From NCBI RefSeq assembly GCF_000147335.1, contig NC_014501.1:5200501-5264500 (forward strand): a DNA stretch of 64,000 nt, read 5' to 3'. Below the pieces are notes generated by a model, which was not told where the DNA came from, searched no databases, and saw only the letters and a list, made by a program, of their open reading frames with translations. Source of the stretch: Gloeothece verrucosa PCC 7822. GTDB taxonomy: Bacteria > Cyanobacteriota > Cyanobacteriia > Cyanobacteriales > Microcystaceae. The number at the start of each line of letters is the position of its first letter. The stretch's first letter is position 1. A program made the position numbers and the translations under genes. Shown here piece after piece: positions 34,983 to 44,647 of the stretch.

Positions 34983-35666
34983 ATGAGCCTTAAACTGGGA
35001 GAAATTGTACCTTTTGGACGTTCTAGACAAGAGTATGAGTTAATGTTCAATCTGTCTCAGGAAGATTACCAACAGGTAATTCTAGGATGTGGAGACGGTC
35101 CTGCTAGTTTTAATGCTCAAATGACTCAAGAGGGTTATAGTGTCATTTCTATTGATCCGATTTATCAGTTCTCTAAAAGCGAAATTCAACAAAGATTTGA
35201 CGAAGTAGTCGATAATATTATTGCTCAAGTTGCCGCTACTCCTGACAATTGGAGTTGGAGTTATCACCGAGATGCTGAAGATTTACGCCAAAATAGGGTT
35301 AAAGCTTTGGAAATTTTTCTCAAAGATTATGAACAGGGAAGAAAAGAGGGACGTTATCAAGCGGCGGCTTTACCCCATTTACCTTTTGAGTCGGGTCAAT
35401 TTAAGTTAGCTTTATGTTCTCATTTGTTGTTTTTATATTCGGATTTATTGTCTGTAGAGTTTCATATAGAATCTTTAAAAGAACTCTGTAGAGTGGCTCA
35501 AGAAGTGCGGATTTTTCCTCTACTTACCCTCGGTCGCCAAGTTTCATCTCATATTGAACCTGTTAGAGAAGCCTTGGCTAAAATGGGAATTAAAAGCCGC
35601 ATTGAAATGGCTAATTATGAGTTTCAAAAAGGCGGGAATCAGATGTTAAGGTTGTTTCAAGAATAA
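34983..35666 (+). CDS. methyltransferase-like (Rossmann) protein
   Basis: 227 residues from ATG 34983; a TTG at 34974 is in frame but less likely. ILGCGDGPASFNAQM is a class I SAM-binding glycine loop, VISIDPIYQFS the acidic strand-2 end, LPHLPFESGQFKLALCSHLL the region before strand 4, and LLFLYSD follows. Compares well with cyanobacterial SAM-dependent methyltransferase-like proteins; substrate unknown. Confidence 0.75.
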   Translation: MSLKLGEIVPFGRSRQEYELMFNLSQEDYQQVILGCGDGPASFNAQMTQEGYSVISIDPIYQFSKSEIQQRFDEVVDNIIAQVAATPDNWSWSYHRDAEDLRQNRVKALEIFLKDYEQGRKEGRYQAAALPHLPFESGQFKLALCSHLLFLYSDLLSVEFHIESLKELCRVAQEVRIFPLLTLGRQVSSHIEPVREALAKMGIKSRIEMANYEFQKGGNQMLRLFQE

Positions 35667-35814
35667 CTCTTAAATATAGATGTAAGTAGTCGGACATAAA
35701 TAAAGCACTCTATATAAAGAATTGTAAAATGGCTACAATTACCCGACACCCGACACCCTACGATGCTCCGCGCTACGCACAGTCGCTTGTGCTAGGAGGT
35801 CACCCTAACCTCAC

Positions 35815-35834
35815 AGTCGGGAACGAGTTCCCGA
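35815..35834. repeat. perfect short hairpin GTCGGGAAC-GA-GTTCCCGAC
   Basis: A 9-bp stem with a 2-base loop in the spacer before the methyltransferase. It lies at the end of a G/C-rich piece (from ~35745) unlike the AT-rich surroundings, which could be a small repeat element. No T-run follows, so not a normal terminator. Confidence 0.5.
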
Positions 35835-35901
35835 CCCCAGTTAACTTTATTTTTGTCCAGGTACTTAGGTGCTATGTTACTTTTTGATCATCATTAAAAA
35901 T

Positions 35902-37491
35902 ATGCAAAATTTTCCTGATAAAAATTTTTCTGAAAATGAATACTGTAAATCGGTTTCTTTAGAACATCGAAAAAAATATGCTCAATTTTTCACCCCTTAT
36001 CCCATCGCCTACTTTATGGCGAAATGGATTTTAGGAAATCCCGACTGTCAAACTATTCTAGACCCGGCTTTTGGCTTGGGAGTCTTTGCTAGAGCGATTT
36101 TAGACCAGACTAATACCCCTATAAAAATTAGCGGTTTTGAGCTTGATCGTTGGATTTTTACAGAAGCTAAACAGTTAATCGAAAAAGACAATATTAGTTT
36201 GTATAACCAAGACTATCTCTTTACTGATTGGGATAAAAAATATGATGGAATTATTGGCAATCCTCCTTACTTGAAATTTCATAGTTATGATAACAAAAAT
36301 AGTTTAAAAGAAATTGAGAATAAATTAGGGATTACTTTAAGCGGCTTGACCAATTTATATACTTTATTTTTATTAAAATCTCTGGCACAAATCAAGCCGA
36401 ATGGCAGAATCGCCTATATTGTCCCTTCGGAATTTTTAAACTCGGATTATGGAAAAGGCATAAAAGAGTATCTTTTAAAAGATGGCAAACTTAGATATAT
36501 CCTGATTTTGGATTTTCAAGAAACTATATTTAATGATGTCGTTACCACTTCTAGTATTTTACTTTTTGCCAATGATGGAAATGCTCAATCCCTAGAATTT
36601 ATCCCCGTTAAATCTATTGCTGAATTAGAAAAATTACCCACCTTACTTGCTAACTATCCTCAGAGTTTAATCGGTAAAAAATTCAGCTATTCCCAAATTG
36701 AACCGAAAAAAAAATGGCGTTTGTACTATCAAACTCAACAGTCTTTAAACTTTAAAAATCTTGTGCCATTTTCCCAGTATGGAAAAGTAATCAGAGGAAT
36801 TGCGACAGGCGCTAATGAATATTTTACTTTTAATGCCGCAAAACAAAAACAATATCACATCTCCGAACAATATTTATTACCCTGTATCACTAAAGCTAAT
36901 GATGTAACTTCGCCTTTTTTTACCCTTGAACATCTTGAAGAACTGAAAGCAAAAAATAAAAATATTTTTGTGCTTAATGCTACCGAATTAGAAGATGAGC
37001 ATTTAAAAAAATATATTGAACTGGGAGAAATCAATAAGATACACAAAAAATATTTAACCAGTCACAGAAATCCTTGGTATTCTCTAGAAAAACGTTCACC
37101 AGCGCCGCTTTGGGTCTCAGTATTTAACCGTAATGGGCTACGATTTATCAAAAATGAAGCTAAAATTAGAAATTTAACTACTTTTCATGGTATTTATTTA
37201 AATTTCCTATCAGCTAATCGAGAAGATTTATTATTTGCCTATTTACTGACCGATGTTTCTAAAAAAATCTTTCAAGATAATAGACGAGAATATGGCAACG
37301 GACTAGAGAAATTTGAACCGAATGACATAAACACATCTCTAGTCATTAATTTAGACAGCATAGACTCACAAGAAGCCATAACTATTATTGAACTTCTCAA
37401 GGCTTATAGAATAAGCGTACTATCTAGAGAGAGCCAACCAGAATTGTTAGACGAACTCGAGGAAATATTTAGAAAAATTTTGACAAAATAA
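35902..37491 (+). CDS. orphan N6-adenine DNA methyltransferase (Eco57I/TaqI type)
   Basis: 529 residues from ATG 35902 (MQNFPDKNFSENEYCKSV); the frame opens at 35869 but the extra 11 residues look non-coding. FFTPYPIAYFMAKWIL then ILDPAFGLGVFARAIL (motif I) and GIIGNPPYLKFHSY (motif IV, NPPY) identify an N6-adenine methylase; the C-terminal part (RNPWYSLEKRSPAPLWVSVF) is a target-recognition domain of the type found in BseRI/TaqI-like enzymes. No nuclease domain or neighbour nuclease gene seen, so it may be solitary or a leftover. Confidence 0.88.
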   Translation: MQNFPDKNFSENEYCKSVSLEHRKKYAQFFTPYPIAYFMAKWILGNPDCQTILDPAFGLGVFARAILDQTNTPIKISGFELDRWIFTEAKQLIEKDNISLYNQDYLFTDWDKKYDGIIGNPPYLKFHSYDNKNSLKEIENKLGITLSGLTNLYTLFLLKSLAQIKPNGRIAYIVPSEFLNSDYGKGIKEYLLKDGKLRYILILDFQETIFNDVVTTSSILLFANDGNAQSLEFIPVKSIAELEKLPTLLANYPQSLIGKKFSYSQIEPKKKWRLYYQTQQSLNFKNLVPFSQYGKVIRGIATGANEYFTFNAAKQKQYHISEQYLLPCITKANDVTSPFFTLEHLEELKAKNKNIFVLNATELEDEHLKKYIELGEINKIHKKYLTSHRNPWYSLEKRSPAPLWVSVFNRNGLRFIKNEAKIRNLTTFHGIYLNFLSANREDLLFAYLLTDVSKKIFQDNRREYGNGLEKFEPNDINTSLVINLDSIDSQEAITIIELLKAYRISVLSRESQPELLDELEEIFRKILTK

Positions 37492-37510
37492 GAGAATTAA
37501 GGAGTAAAAA

Positions 37511-37533
37511 GAGGATTATTTGTTTCAATCCTC
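37511..37533. terminator. hairpin between convergent genes
   Basis: GAGGATT-ATTTGTTTC-AATCCTC, 7-bp stem, between the methyltransferase stop and the gatC stop. No T-run on either strand, so only a weak terminator candidate. Confidence 0.4.
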
Positions 37534-37554
37534 TCATGTCTCCAATTTTACGAT

Positions 37555-37851
37555 TTATTCTTCGTCACTACTGAGAATTTGAGGGACTTTAAAAAAGTCT
37601 CCTTCTTGTTCGGGTGCTTCTTTGAGGAGTTCTTCACGACTCGCATAAGACTTCATCAAATCCGGACGAGTAATATTGGTAATTTCAATGGCCCGAGTGG
37701 TCGGAGGAACATCAGTAGTATCTAACTCACTTAGCTGTTCAAAATATTCTAATATACTACTCAATTGACTGGTAAATTGTTCTTCCTCTTGGGCCGTAAT
37801 TTCCAAGCGCGCCAAATGAGCAATTTTTCTAACTTGTTCCTTATCTATCAT
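37555..37851 (-). CDS. gatC: Asp/Glu-tRNA amidotransferase subunit C
   Basis: 98 residues. MIDKEQVRKIAHLARLEITA, SSILEYFEQLSELDTTDVPP and RPDLMKSY are the GatC landmarks. GatC joins GatA and GatB, converting mischarged Glu-tRNA-Gln to Gln-tRNA-Gln. It is on the minus strand next to ycf3 (76 bp downstream of ycf3), housekeeping. Confidence 0.95.
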   Translation of the reverse strand: MIDKEQVRKIAHLARLEITAQEEEQFTSQLSSILEYFEQLSELDTTDVPPTTRAIEITNITRPDLMKSYASREELLKEAPEQEGDFFKVPQILSSDEE

Positions 37852-37926
37852 TATGTTTTTGTCAATAGTTAGTTGATCAGATGAGGGAGTTCATGAAAAG
37901 CCACCATAAACCGACACAAATAATCA

Positions 37927-38448
37927 TTAGAAAAAGACATCCATTTCAGAACGTCCAGTCACTTTGAGCCAGTTTTGGGCCTCAATGTAATTATTGGGAG
38001 CTAGACGGATAGCTTGTTTCCAGTATTCCCCCGCCTTATCAAAGAAAGCCTCGGCTTCCTCTTCTTTCCCTTGTTCTTTGGCTCTTTCTCCCTGATAGTG
38101 ATAAATCACAGCAATATTATTGAGGGCTGAAGGCAGGTTAGGATTAAGCTCAATGGCTTGATGGTAATAATCTAAAGCTTTCTCATGTTCCCCGTTACTA
38201 GCATGAATAATCCCGATATTGTAGAGGATGTAACTGCGGTCGTTGCCATCTTCTTCTAATTTCAGAGCTTCATAGTAGTTATCGAGAGCTTCGGCGTATT
38301 CTCCCTCAGCTTGAGCAGACATTCCATCTCGGTAATAAACAAAAGCCTCTTTAGTTTTCTTATTGAAAGGCACGATTTTGAGGATAATGTCCGCCATCAC
38401 CGTGAAGGTTTTGTCAATAAAGTTGTCGTTCCGTTGAGTTCTTGGCAT
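37927..38448 (-). CDS. ycf3: photosystem I assembly protein Ycf3
   Basis: 173 residues, the usual size. MPRTQRNDNFIDKTFTVMAD is the conserved start; three TPR units follow (YYRDGMSAQAEGEYAEALDN, YILYNIGIIHASNGEHEKAL, ALNNIAVIYHYQGERAKEQG). Chaperone for PsaA/PsaB insertion at the thylakoid. Strong marker that the host is a phototroph. Confidence 0.97.
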   Translation of the reverse strand: MPRTQRNDNFIDKTFTVMADIILKIVPFNKKTKEAFVYYRDGMSAQAEGEYAEALDNYYEALKLEEDGNDRSYILYNIGIIHASNGEHEKALDYYHQAIELNPNLPSALNNIAVIYHYQGERAKEQGKEEEAEAFFDKAGEYWKQAIRLAPNNYIEAQNWLKVTGRSEMDVFF

Positions 38449-38671
38449 GATCGAGCATCTATGAGGGCTATTAATTTAAGATCCTAGCTCGTTGAGGGAC
38501 AATTGGGAACAAACAGAAACAACCCTCACGTCAGAGGTTCTAAAGAAAATCTATGCTCCCCCCCTACTGCTGTTTAACCCAATTCTCCCCTCTCAAAAAA
38601 ATTCTCAAGTTAATTTTAAATTCGTCCTCGGGGCTGTTTAAGATTGATTTAGACCCTTTACGGAAATACCT

Positions 38672-38986
38672 ATGAATAACCAAAACAATCAAGATTGGGA
38701 GAGAAGATTCCAGGAGTTGGAAGCGGAAATTAACTCAGAACCGGAACAGCCAACCAACTTGCCGAAACAGTTCGAGAAAACTTTCACCCAACTCAAGCAG
38801 TGGTTTAACAAGTTGTCTACACCGGCACAAGTCGTAGTGGGCATTGTGGGGGTTGTGTTGGTCTTCTCGGTTGTTAACAGTGTGCTAAAACTGGTTGCCT
38901 CCCTACTCAGTATCACTATTTTGGCTGTCGTCTTGTATGGACTCTATAAGTTCTTTATGACTCCCCGTCCTCATCAAGGAGACTAA
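38672..38986 (+). CDS. hypothetical membrane protein
   Basis: 104 residues. Acidic N-terminus (WERRFQELEAEINSEPEQP), then two adjacent hydrophobic segments (VVVGIVGVVLVFSVVNSVL; LASLLSITILAVVLYGLYKF). Type common in cyanobacteria; function unknown. Confidence 0.75.
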   Translation: MNNQNNQDWERRFQELEAEINSEPEQPTNLPKQFEKTFTQLKQWFNKLSTPAQVVVGIVGVVLVFSVVNSVLKLVASLLSITILAVVLYGLYKFFMTPRPHQGD

Positions 38987-39069
38987 CACCGTTAGACAGT
39001 TAGCAGTTAACTGTTGACGCTTTCCTTAAATTTTTCACTCTGACTCCTGACTCGCTGACTTCTAAAATT

Positions 39070-41280
39070 ATGGCAAGCCCCACAATTAAAAGAGGCAAAA
39101 GGCACTCATCTGGTAAATCTATTTCCGTAGCGGGAATGTCGTTTCTAGGACGACGCTGTGCCGCTTGGGTAATGGAAGTTTACCTTGTCGCTATCAGTGG
39201 ATTAGTTCCCTATAGCATCGCTGTTTATATCGAATCCCACTCCTCTTCTCAACGAGTTCCCCTCCATCCCGTTTTAGCCAAAGTGGAGGAAGAAGTCGCT
39301 CAAACTCTTGCCCTTCCTCAAGGTGAAAATCCGCGCCAAGTGCCTCCGCTAACCAATGTATTTTTGGGATTAGCTTTGGCGATGCCGCTTGCTGTAACCG
39401 GATGGCAACTGTATATACTCACCCGAACCGGACGCACTTTACCGAAAAGATGGTTAAAAATCCGAGTAATCAGCACTTCCGGGCGCACACCGTCAGGATT
39501 ACAAATCCTTTTAAGAGAAGGTGTGGGTAAGTGGGGTTTGCCTCTAAGCATCGCTTATTTACTCTGGCGTTATAGCGCCCTTTTTCCCAATGGGGGACTG
39601 CTACTGGGGTTAAGCGGCGTGATGATTCTTTTAGAAGGAGGACTGCTGTTACTCTCCCCTCGTCGTCGTTCTCTCCATGACCAAATTGCTGACACGGTAG
39701 TCATAGACACCCGACACAGTTTGAGAAATGGTTCTCGCGCCAACCGTAACCCCCAATCGCCCAACAGGCCATCGGTAACGGTAGAGGTACCTTCAGATTA
39801 TGCTGCCTATACAAGAGACAACGGCAACTCTCATCATGCTGAGCCGGTTAGAGCAATTGTATTAAGCCCCTCTCTAGAAGAACCCCAAGCAAATCTCTGG
39901 TTATGGATGCGGCGACACCCAGGCACAACCCTACTGGTGATTGCCTTGGCCGGCATGACGGTAATTTTGGCGACTTTTGTCGGGACTCAAGTTTATATTC
40001 AGAGTAAAACCGATCAGCGAGAGTCTCAGCAACAGCAAAATCAAGAGTTTCAGTTTTTGGTGACTCAATTAGCCGCCACCTCACCGGACCCTCTTGAGCA
40101 ACGTAAATCAGTTATTTTAGCGTTAGCACGCAATGAAGACCCCCGGGCGATTGCCTTATTAGTGGATTTATTAGGCCAGGAAACGAATTTATCGGTTATT
40201 GATACGCTGCAACAGGCTTTTGCGAGTGTGGGCACAAGAGCCTTACCAGCCCTCAGACAGCTAAATCAATCTCTATCTCAACAGTTACAATCTCTCAATG
40301 ACCAAAATTCTCAAGAATATCAATTAACCGCTTGGCGTTTAAGGGCAACTAAACAGGCCATCGCTAAAATTTTTCTCCTGCACAATGGTCAACTGAGTCA
40401 GGTAAATCTTACTCGCATTGATCTCAACCAGGAAATTAACGAAATGGCTCCATTTACCTTAGTTGGGGAGCAATTGAACCTAGCCGGCATTAATTTAGAG
40501 AATGCGCTATTAAATGGCGCTCGCTTAGGGGGCAGTATTTTTTCGAGTGCGGGTAAAGATAAATATGATGATACCTCTGATGATTTAAGGGCCAATTTAA
40601 GGGGGACAAATTTAGTGCAAGCTGATTTAACAGATGCCTTTTTAAGTGGTGTTGTGCTAGAGAGGGCTAATTTATCCCAAGCCAATCTCAAAGGCGCTAA
40701 TTTATCCCAAGCCCAATTGAAACAGGCGAATCTGAGCAGTGCTGATTTACTCTCAGCTAATTTACAACAAGCGAGTTTAGAAGCGGCTAGTTTGACGGGA
40801 GCTAATTTAACCGGGGTTCAATTGAATAAAGCTAATCTTGAAAAAGCTAATTTAGGACAGATTAAAGCAGCCAGAGCCGATTTTTCTGAAGCGAATTTAA
40901 TTCAATCTAACTGGCAAAATTCGGATTTATCTGCTGTGAATTTTAGCGGGGCTAATCTGCAACAAACTGACCTAAGTTCTAGCTTTTTGAAAGGCGCAAA
41001 TTTCCGTAATGCTAAATTAGAAAATGCTAACTTAGCTTATTCTAATCTGTCCCAAGCTGACTTAAGAGGGGCAAATTTAGCCGGTGCAAATTTTCTTGGG
41101 GTGAGTTTTTTCAACCCTGAAACATCACGCTCTGATAATTTTTTAAAAGCACCGGTGAACGATCAGTCCGCAGCTATTGTACAAGGGGTGGACTTTAGCG
41201 AAGTGAAAAATTTAAGTTCAAGTCAGATTGTGTTTATTTGTCAAAAAGGAGGAATTCATCCTCAATGTAATTTAAAATAA
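39070..41280 (+). CDS. RDD-family membrane protein with C-terminal pentapeptide repeats
   Basis: 736 residues. N-terminal RDD-type domain: FLGRRCAAWVMEVYLVAISG, then TM segments and RSLHDQIADTVVID. A single TM (TLLVIALAGMTVILATFVG) follows at about 290. The C-terminal ~250 residues are pentapeptide repeats, A(N/D)LxxA (ANLSQANLKGANLSQAQLKQ), forming a right-handed beta-helix. Joins a membrane anchor to a pentapeptide domain; role unknown. Confidence 0.88.
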   Translation: MASPTIKRGKRHSSGKSISVAGMSFLGRRCAAWVMEVYLVAISGLVPYSIAVYIESHSSSQRVPLHPVLAKVEEEVAQTLALPQGENPRQVPPLTNVFLGLALAMPLAVTGWQLYILTRTGRTLPKRWLKIRVISTSGRTPSGLQILLREGVGKWGLPLSIAYLLWRYSALFPNGGLLLGLSGVMILLEGGLLLLSPRRRSLHDQIADTVVIDTRHSLRNGSRANRNPQSPNRPSVTVEVPSDYAAYTRDNGNSHHAEPVRAIVLSPSLEEPQANLWLWMRRHPGTTLLVIALAGMTVILATFVGTQVYIQSKTDQRESQQQQNQEFQFLVTQLAATSPDPLEQRKSVILALARNEDPRAIALLVDLLGQETNLSVIDTLQQAFASVGTRALPALRQLNQSLSQQLQSLNDQNSQEYQLTAWRLRATKQAIAKIFLLHNGQLSQVNLTRIDLNQEINEMAPFTLVGEQLNLAGINLENALLNGARLGGSIFSSAGKDKYDDTSDDLRANLRGTNLVQADLTDAFLSGVVLERANLSQANLKGANLSQAQLKQANLSSADLLSANLQQASLEAASLTGANLTGVQLNKANLEKANLGQIKAARADFSEANLIQSNWQNSDLSAVNFSGANLQQTDLSSSFLKGANFRNAKLENANLAYSNLSQADLRGANLAGANFLGVSFFNPETSRSDNFLKAPVNDQSAAIVQGVDFSEVKNLSSSQIVFICQKGGIHPQCNLK

Positions 41281-41296
41281 TCGGGAAAAACCTATT

Positions 41297-41311
41297 CAGG
41301 CAAAAAGCCTG
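41297..41311. terminator. small hairpin CAGGC-AAAAA-GCCTG
   Basis: A 5-bp G/C-rich stem in the spacer between two convergent genes. No clear T-run on the plus strand; candidate only. Confidence 0.35.
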
Positions 41312-41344
41312 AGAAAAAACCGCTAAGTTTCATCTCTTTCCCCC

Positions 41345-41725
41345 TTAATCTTGCCAATGGAGAAACTTTTGAATTTGTCTGACTAATTCAGGAGGATCAA
41401 AGGGTTTATGGATGATACCAGTGACCCCTGAATTTATTAAGTCATCTTCTTCATAATAAACTTCTTTGGCGGTTAAGAAAATAGTGGGAATGTGTTGGGT
41501 GGCGACATTAGCTTGTAGTTGCCTAAAAGTCGCTTGTCCATCTAGGTCAGGCATCATAAAATCTAAGATAATTAGGTCTGGCTGTTCGTTTTGGGCCTTA
41601 ACTAAGCCTTCTCTACCCGATGCGGCTGTGATGACTTCCCAACCGGCTACCACCTCTAAACTAACCTGGATAATTTCTCGAATGCCGTTATCATCGTCAA
41701 TGACTAAGACGCGCTTATTGGCCAT
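41345..41725 (-). CDS. single-domain response regulator
   Basis: 126 residues, a receiver domain only: VLVIDDDNGIREI (acidic pair), DLIILDFMMPDLDG (phospho-Asp), PTIFLTAKE (Thr), IIHKPFDPPEL (Lys). No output domain, so a CheY-like relay or one partner of a hybrid kinase. Solitary. Confidence 0.92.
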   Translation of the reverse strand: MANKRVLVIDDDNGIREIIQVSLEVVAGWEVITAASGREGLVKAQNEQPDLIILDFMMPDLDGQATFRQLQANVATQHIPTIFLTAKEVYYEEDDLINSGVTGIIHKPFDPPELVRQIQKFLHWQD

Positions 41726-41849
41726 GACTATTACTTACACCCCTAGGGGAAGATTGTGCATAATATCCGATTGCTTATCTTTAATAATACGCTTTTTATT
41801 ACTCATTGGTCATCAGTCTTTTTTGAGAAAGCTTTTGATTTTTTAGGAT

Positions 41850-42353
41850 TTATAATCTTTTGACATAAAGGCGATCGCAGCGTTTTGTCTCTACGCCGGT
41901 TGTCCTTTGATAACCGTTATTTTCATATAATTGTACGGCTTCTTTTAAAACACTCGCCGTCTCAATCCAAATTTCTTGATAACCTTTATAACCAATAATT
42001 ATTTCTAATTGTTGTAATAAATATTTTCCTAAACCTTGGCCTCTAACTTGAGGTTGTAGATACATTTTGCGAATTTCTACAGCTTTATTTCCCCTTTCAA
42101 TGGGATAATAAGCCGCCGTTCCCACAATGCGGCCCTCAAATTCCACTACCCAAAATTCGCCCCCAATCGCTAAATAGGCGGCTTCTACTGCGATCACATC
42201 TCGATCAGCTTCCTCGGGTTGCCAAGGTAAACCATACTCCTGTAGCACTTCTCGGATTACATCAGCCGCCGCAGTACGGTCGCTTTCTTGCCAGTCTCTA
42301 ATTAGATAGTGCGGAACTCGCATTCTCCCCCAGCCTTGATAAGTTTTGTTCAT
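41850..42353 (-). CDS. GNAT family N-acetyltransferase
   Basis: 167 residues. EIRKMYLQPQVRGQGLGKYL holds the acetyl-CoA loop (RGQGLG); ETASVLKEAVQLYENNGYQR is the C-terminal strand. ATG near 42353 is in a good position, but an in-frame ATG a few codons in (MRVPHYLIRDWQ) could be the true start. Substrate unknown. Confidence 0.88.
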   Translation of the reverse strand: MNKTYQGWGRMRVPHYLIRDWQESDRTAAADVIREVLQEYGLPWQPEEADRDVIAVEAAYLAIGGEFWVVEFEGRIVGTAAYYPIERGNKAVEIRKMYLQPQVRGQGLGKYLLQQLEIIIGYKGYQEIWIETASVLKEAVQLYENNGYQRTTGVETKRCDRLYVKRL

Positions 42354-42939
42354 CAGTTAATCATGCAAAACGATTAACTATTGTAGAAGGAATCATGAAA
42401 GTAAAGATCCCCTTTCTCAGATCTTGCACCAATTTATTTAAAACCTTGTCAAATCGGGGAAAGGTTAAAGGGGAAGGGACAAAGGCTATTTTATCCTTGA
42501 CCCATTCCCCATTCCCCATTCTCCATTCCCCAACAAAGCCTAGATATCGAACTGCTGCAAGATGTGAGCCTTTGCAACGTCTCTACAGAGAGACAGGTTG
42601 AGAGTAATGAGCCTTGACCTCTAAAGCGGCTTAACTGTTTTAAAATGCTATTTTATCTCAAAAATGTTCATTTTTAACGTTTTTACAGAGCCGATGACCG
42701 CATAATGTTTATGAACCAAGATCTTGATAGTTCAGCAAATTTCGTGAAAAATATGTCCTAAGATGATTGTAAAAATTTAATAATTATGCTTAAAAATGCC
42801 CGAAGGGTTTTTTAAAATAATTTAAGTATGAATTTTCTTAAAAATTAAAATCCAACAATTTGGGAATGCTAATACCTATATTGGCTTAACCAAAATTTTT
42901 CTAGTTGCTCATGTTTTTGATGATTAACGAGGTTTCTAA
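42354..42939. other. 586-bp spacer with low-complexity repeats
   Basis: Between 42500 and 42535 a run of CCATTCCCCATTCTCCATTCCC repeats of a 7-8-base unit; near 42568 GCAACGTCTCTACAGAGAGA, similar to a widely repeated cyanobacterial motif also seen near 63575. No gene seen. The rest is AT-rich. Confidence 0.5.
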
Positions 42940-43878
42940 ATGGATCTAAAGCCTTTAACTAAAATAAATTATTTCTCTTCAATAACGCGGCTATTTATTT
43001 ATTATTTATTAATGTTTTTTTTTATTTTAGAAATAAAATTTTCTCAAAATTTATTTTTGACCATTACCGAGCAATTTTTCCTAGGTCTTGTCTTCGCGCA
43101 TGGTCTTCAATTACAGCATGAATGCTTTCACGACAACTTTTTTAAAAATAAAAAATTAAATTCTTTTGTTGGCTTTTTACTGGGTGTTCCCATGTTGATT
43201 TCTTTTACCCACTACCGAATTCAACATTTGTATCATCATAAATATTGGCCAACGGAAAAAGATGTACCAATATTTGATTATTATCAATGGAAAATAAATA
43301 AATATCTTAGAGAGTTTTCTCAAGCTCTAAATATTGCTAAAATCTATAATTTTTTTGTGGTTTATATAAAATTAATTCAAGGACAATACCCAAGCTTATT
43401 TCGTCATAAAATCTATGTCCAAAAAGCCTTTCAAGAATATTCTATTTTAATGTTTATTTTCCTAAGTGCTATTAGTTTCAGCCTCATTTATTACTCTAAT
43501 TTATTATTAAAAGTTTGGTTTATTCCTTGGTTGATATTTGGCGAATTTTTTCATTTTATAATACAGTTAGCTGATCATAGTGATTGTGATAAAAATAGCC
43601 TGAACATCTATAGTAATACTCGTTCAATTAAATCCAATTTTTGGGTCAGATATATTGTCAATAATAATAACTATCATGTTGAACATCATCTTTATCCTAA
43701 AGTCGTCTTTGCTAATTTACATTTAATTCATGAATGGCATAAAGATAAATTTAACCACTTTTCTCCTTCTTATTCAAGTTTTTTAAAAAATTTATATATT
43801 AAACCGTTGCTCAAAGTCAAGTTCAGACTGTTAAAAACTCTAAAAAGTTTGAAATTATTGTCGCTTGACTCTGATTAA
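42940..43878 (+). CDS. membrane fatty-acid desaturase
   Basis: 312 residues with three His boxes: QHECFHD (near 60), HYRIQHLYHH (about 91-100) and NNNYHVEHHLYP (about 245-256). Four or so hydrophobic helices between. Di-iron acyl-lipid desaturase type acting in membranes; position specificity cannot be told. The gene is notably richer in A/T than its neighbours, which may point to transfer. Confidence 0.85.
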   Translation: MDLKPLTKINYFSSITRLFIYYLLMFFFILEIKFSQNLFLTITEQFFLGLVFAHGLQLQHECFHDNFFKNKKLNSFVGFLLGVPMLISFTHYRIQHLYHHKYWPTEKDVPIFDYYQWKINKYLREFSQALNIAKIYNFFVVYIKLIQGQYPSLFRHKIYVQKAFQEYSILMFIFLSAISFSLIYYSNLLLKVWFIPWLIFGEFFHFIIQLADHSDCDKNSLNIYSNTRSIKSNFWVRYIVNNNNYHVEHHLYPKVVFANLHLIHEWHKDKFNHFSPSYSSFLKNLYIKPLLKVKFRLLKTLKSLKLLSLDSD

Positions 43879-43901
43879 ATCCCCTCCCTAAATCCAACCG
43901 A

Positions 43902-44501
43902 CTAACTATGAATTCTCGGTTCAGGATATAAATTAGCAAGAATATCACTCTCGACTATCGCTAATTCTTCCAATCTAGATTGAATAACATTTCGCTCAAA
44001 ATAATGATCAGCAATCAGCCAATAAATCCCATAATGCCGCGCTTCAGAAGCCATCAAGCCGCGATAAAAAGCCGCCAACTCAGGTTCAGGACAATGCTGA
44101 CCTAATAAGCCTAAACGCTCATGAGAACGCGCTTCAATGAGAGCCGAAACCAGCAAGGAATCTAACAAGCGATCGGGTTCTTGGGGACGAATTTGTGCCT
44201 TAAGTAAAGAACCATAGGGAGGAGAAGCCAGAGGCCCCAGAGGAATACCCCGGCGATCTAACCATTGGTTGACTTGCTCAAAATGTTCTAACTCCTCTTG
44301 GGCGATCGCCGTTAGCTTGCGGACTAGGGGAGAGTATGAAGGATAGCGAAACATCAAATTAAGCGCCACACCCGCCGCTTTACGCTCACAATGGGAGTGA
44401 TCCAGTAAAACAATATCTAAATGGGTAATGGCTTGTTCTACCCAAGCCCATTGGGTAGGAGATTTGAGGAGATTAATCTTGGCTGTGGTTGAAGAAAGCA
44501 C
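43902..44501 (-). CDS. miaE: tRNA 2-methylthio-N6-isopentenyl-A37 hydroxylase
   Basis: 199 residues. Di-iron four-helix enzyme: ERKAAGVALN, AIAQEELEHFEQVN, LIEARSHERL and ASEARHYGIYW supply the Glu and His ligands. Hydroxylates ms2i6A37 of tRNAs reading UNN codons. Single gene. Confidence 0.93.
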   Translation of the reverse strand: MLSSTTAKINLLKSPTQWAWVEQAITHLDIVLLDHSHCERKAAGVALNLMFRYPSYSPLVRKLTAIAQEELEHFEQVNQWLDRRGIPLGPLASPPYGSLLKAQIRPQEPDRLLDSLLVSALIEARSHERLGLLGQHCPEPELAAFYRGLMASEARHYGIYWLIADHYFERNVIQSRLEELAIVESDILANLYPEPRIHS

Positions 44502-44647
44502 TGGTCTTGATGAAAATAAACAATAAAAAAATTATATTTTCTTTTCTATAATAAATTTTTTCGGCAAATGGGGAAAACTAAGAATATAAGTGCTGGCTCA
44601 AAAACAAAGCTGTCTTTGATAATTGTTATTTGATAAGGGATCTCATA

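Noticed and set aside
42395..42601. 68-codon plus-strand frame
   Set aside because: It runs through low-complexity CCATTCCC repeats and has no family or ribosome site.
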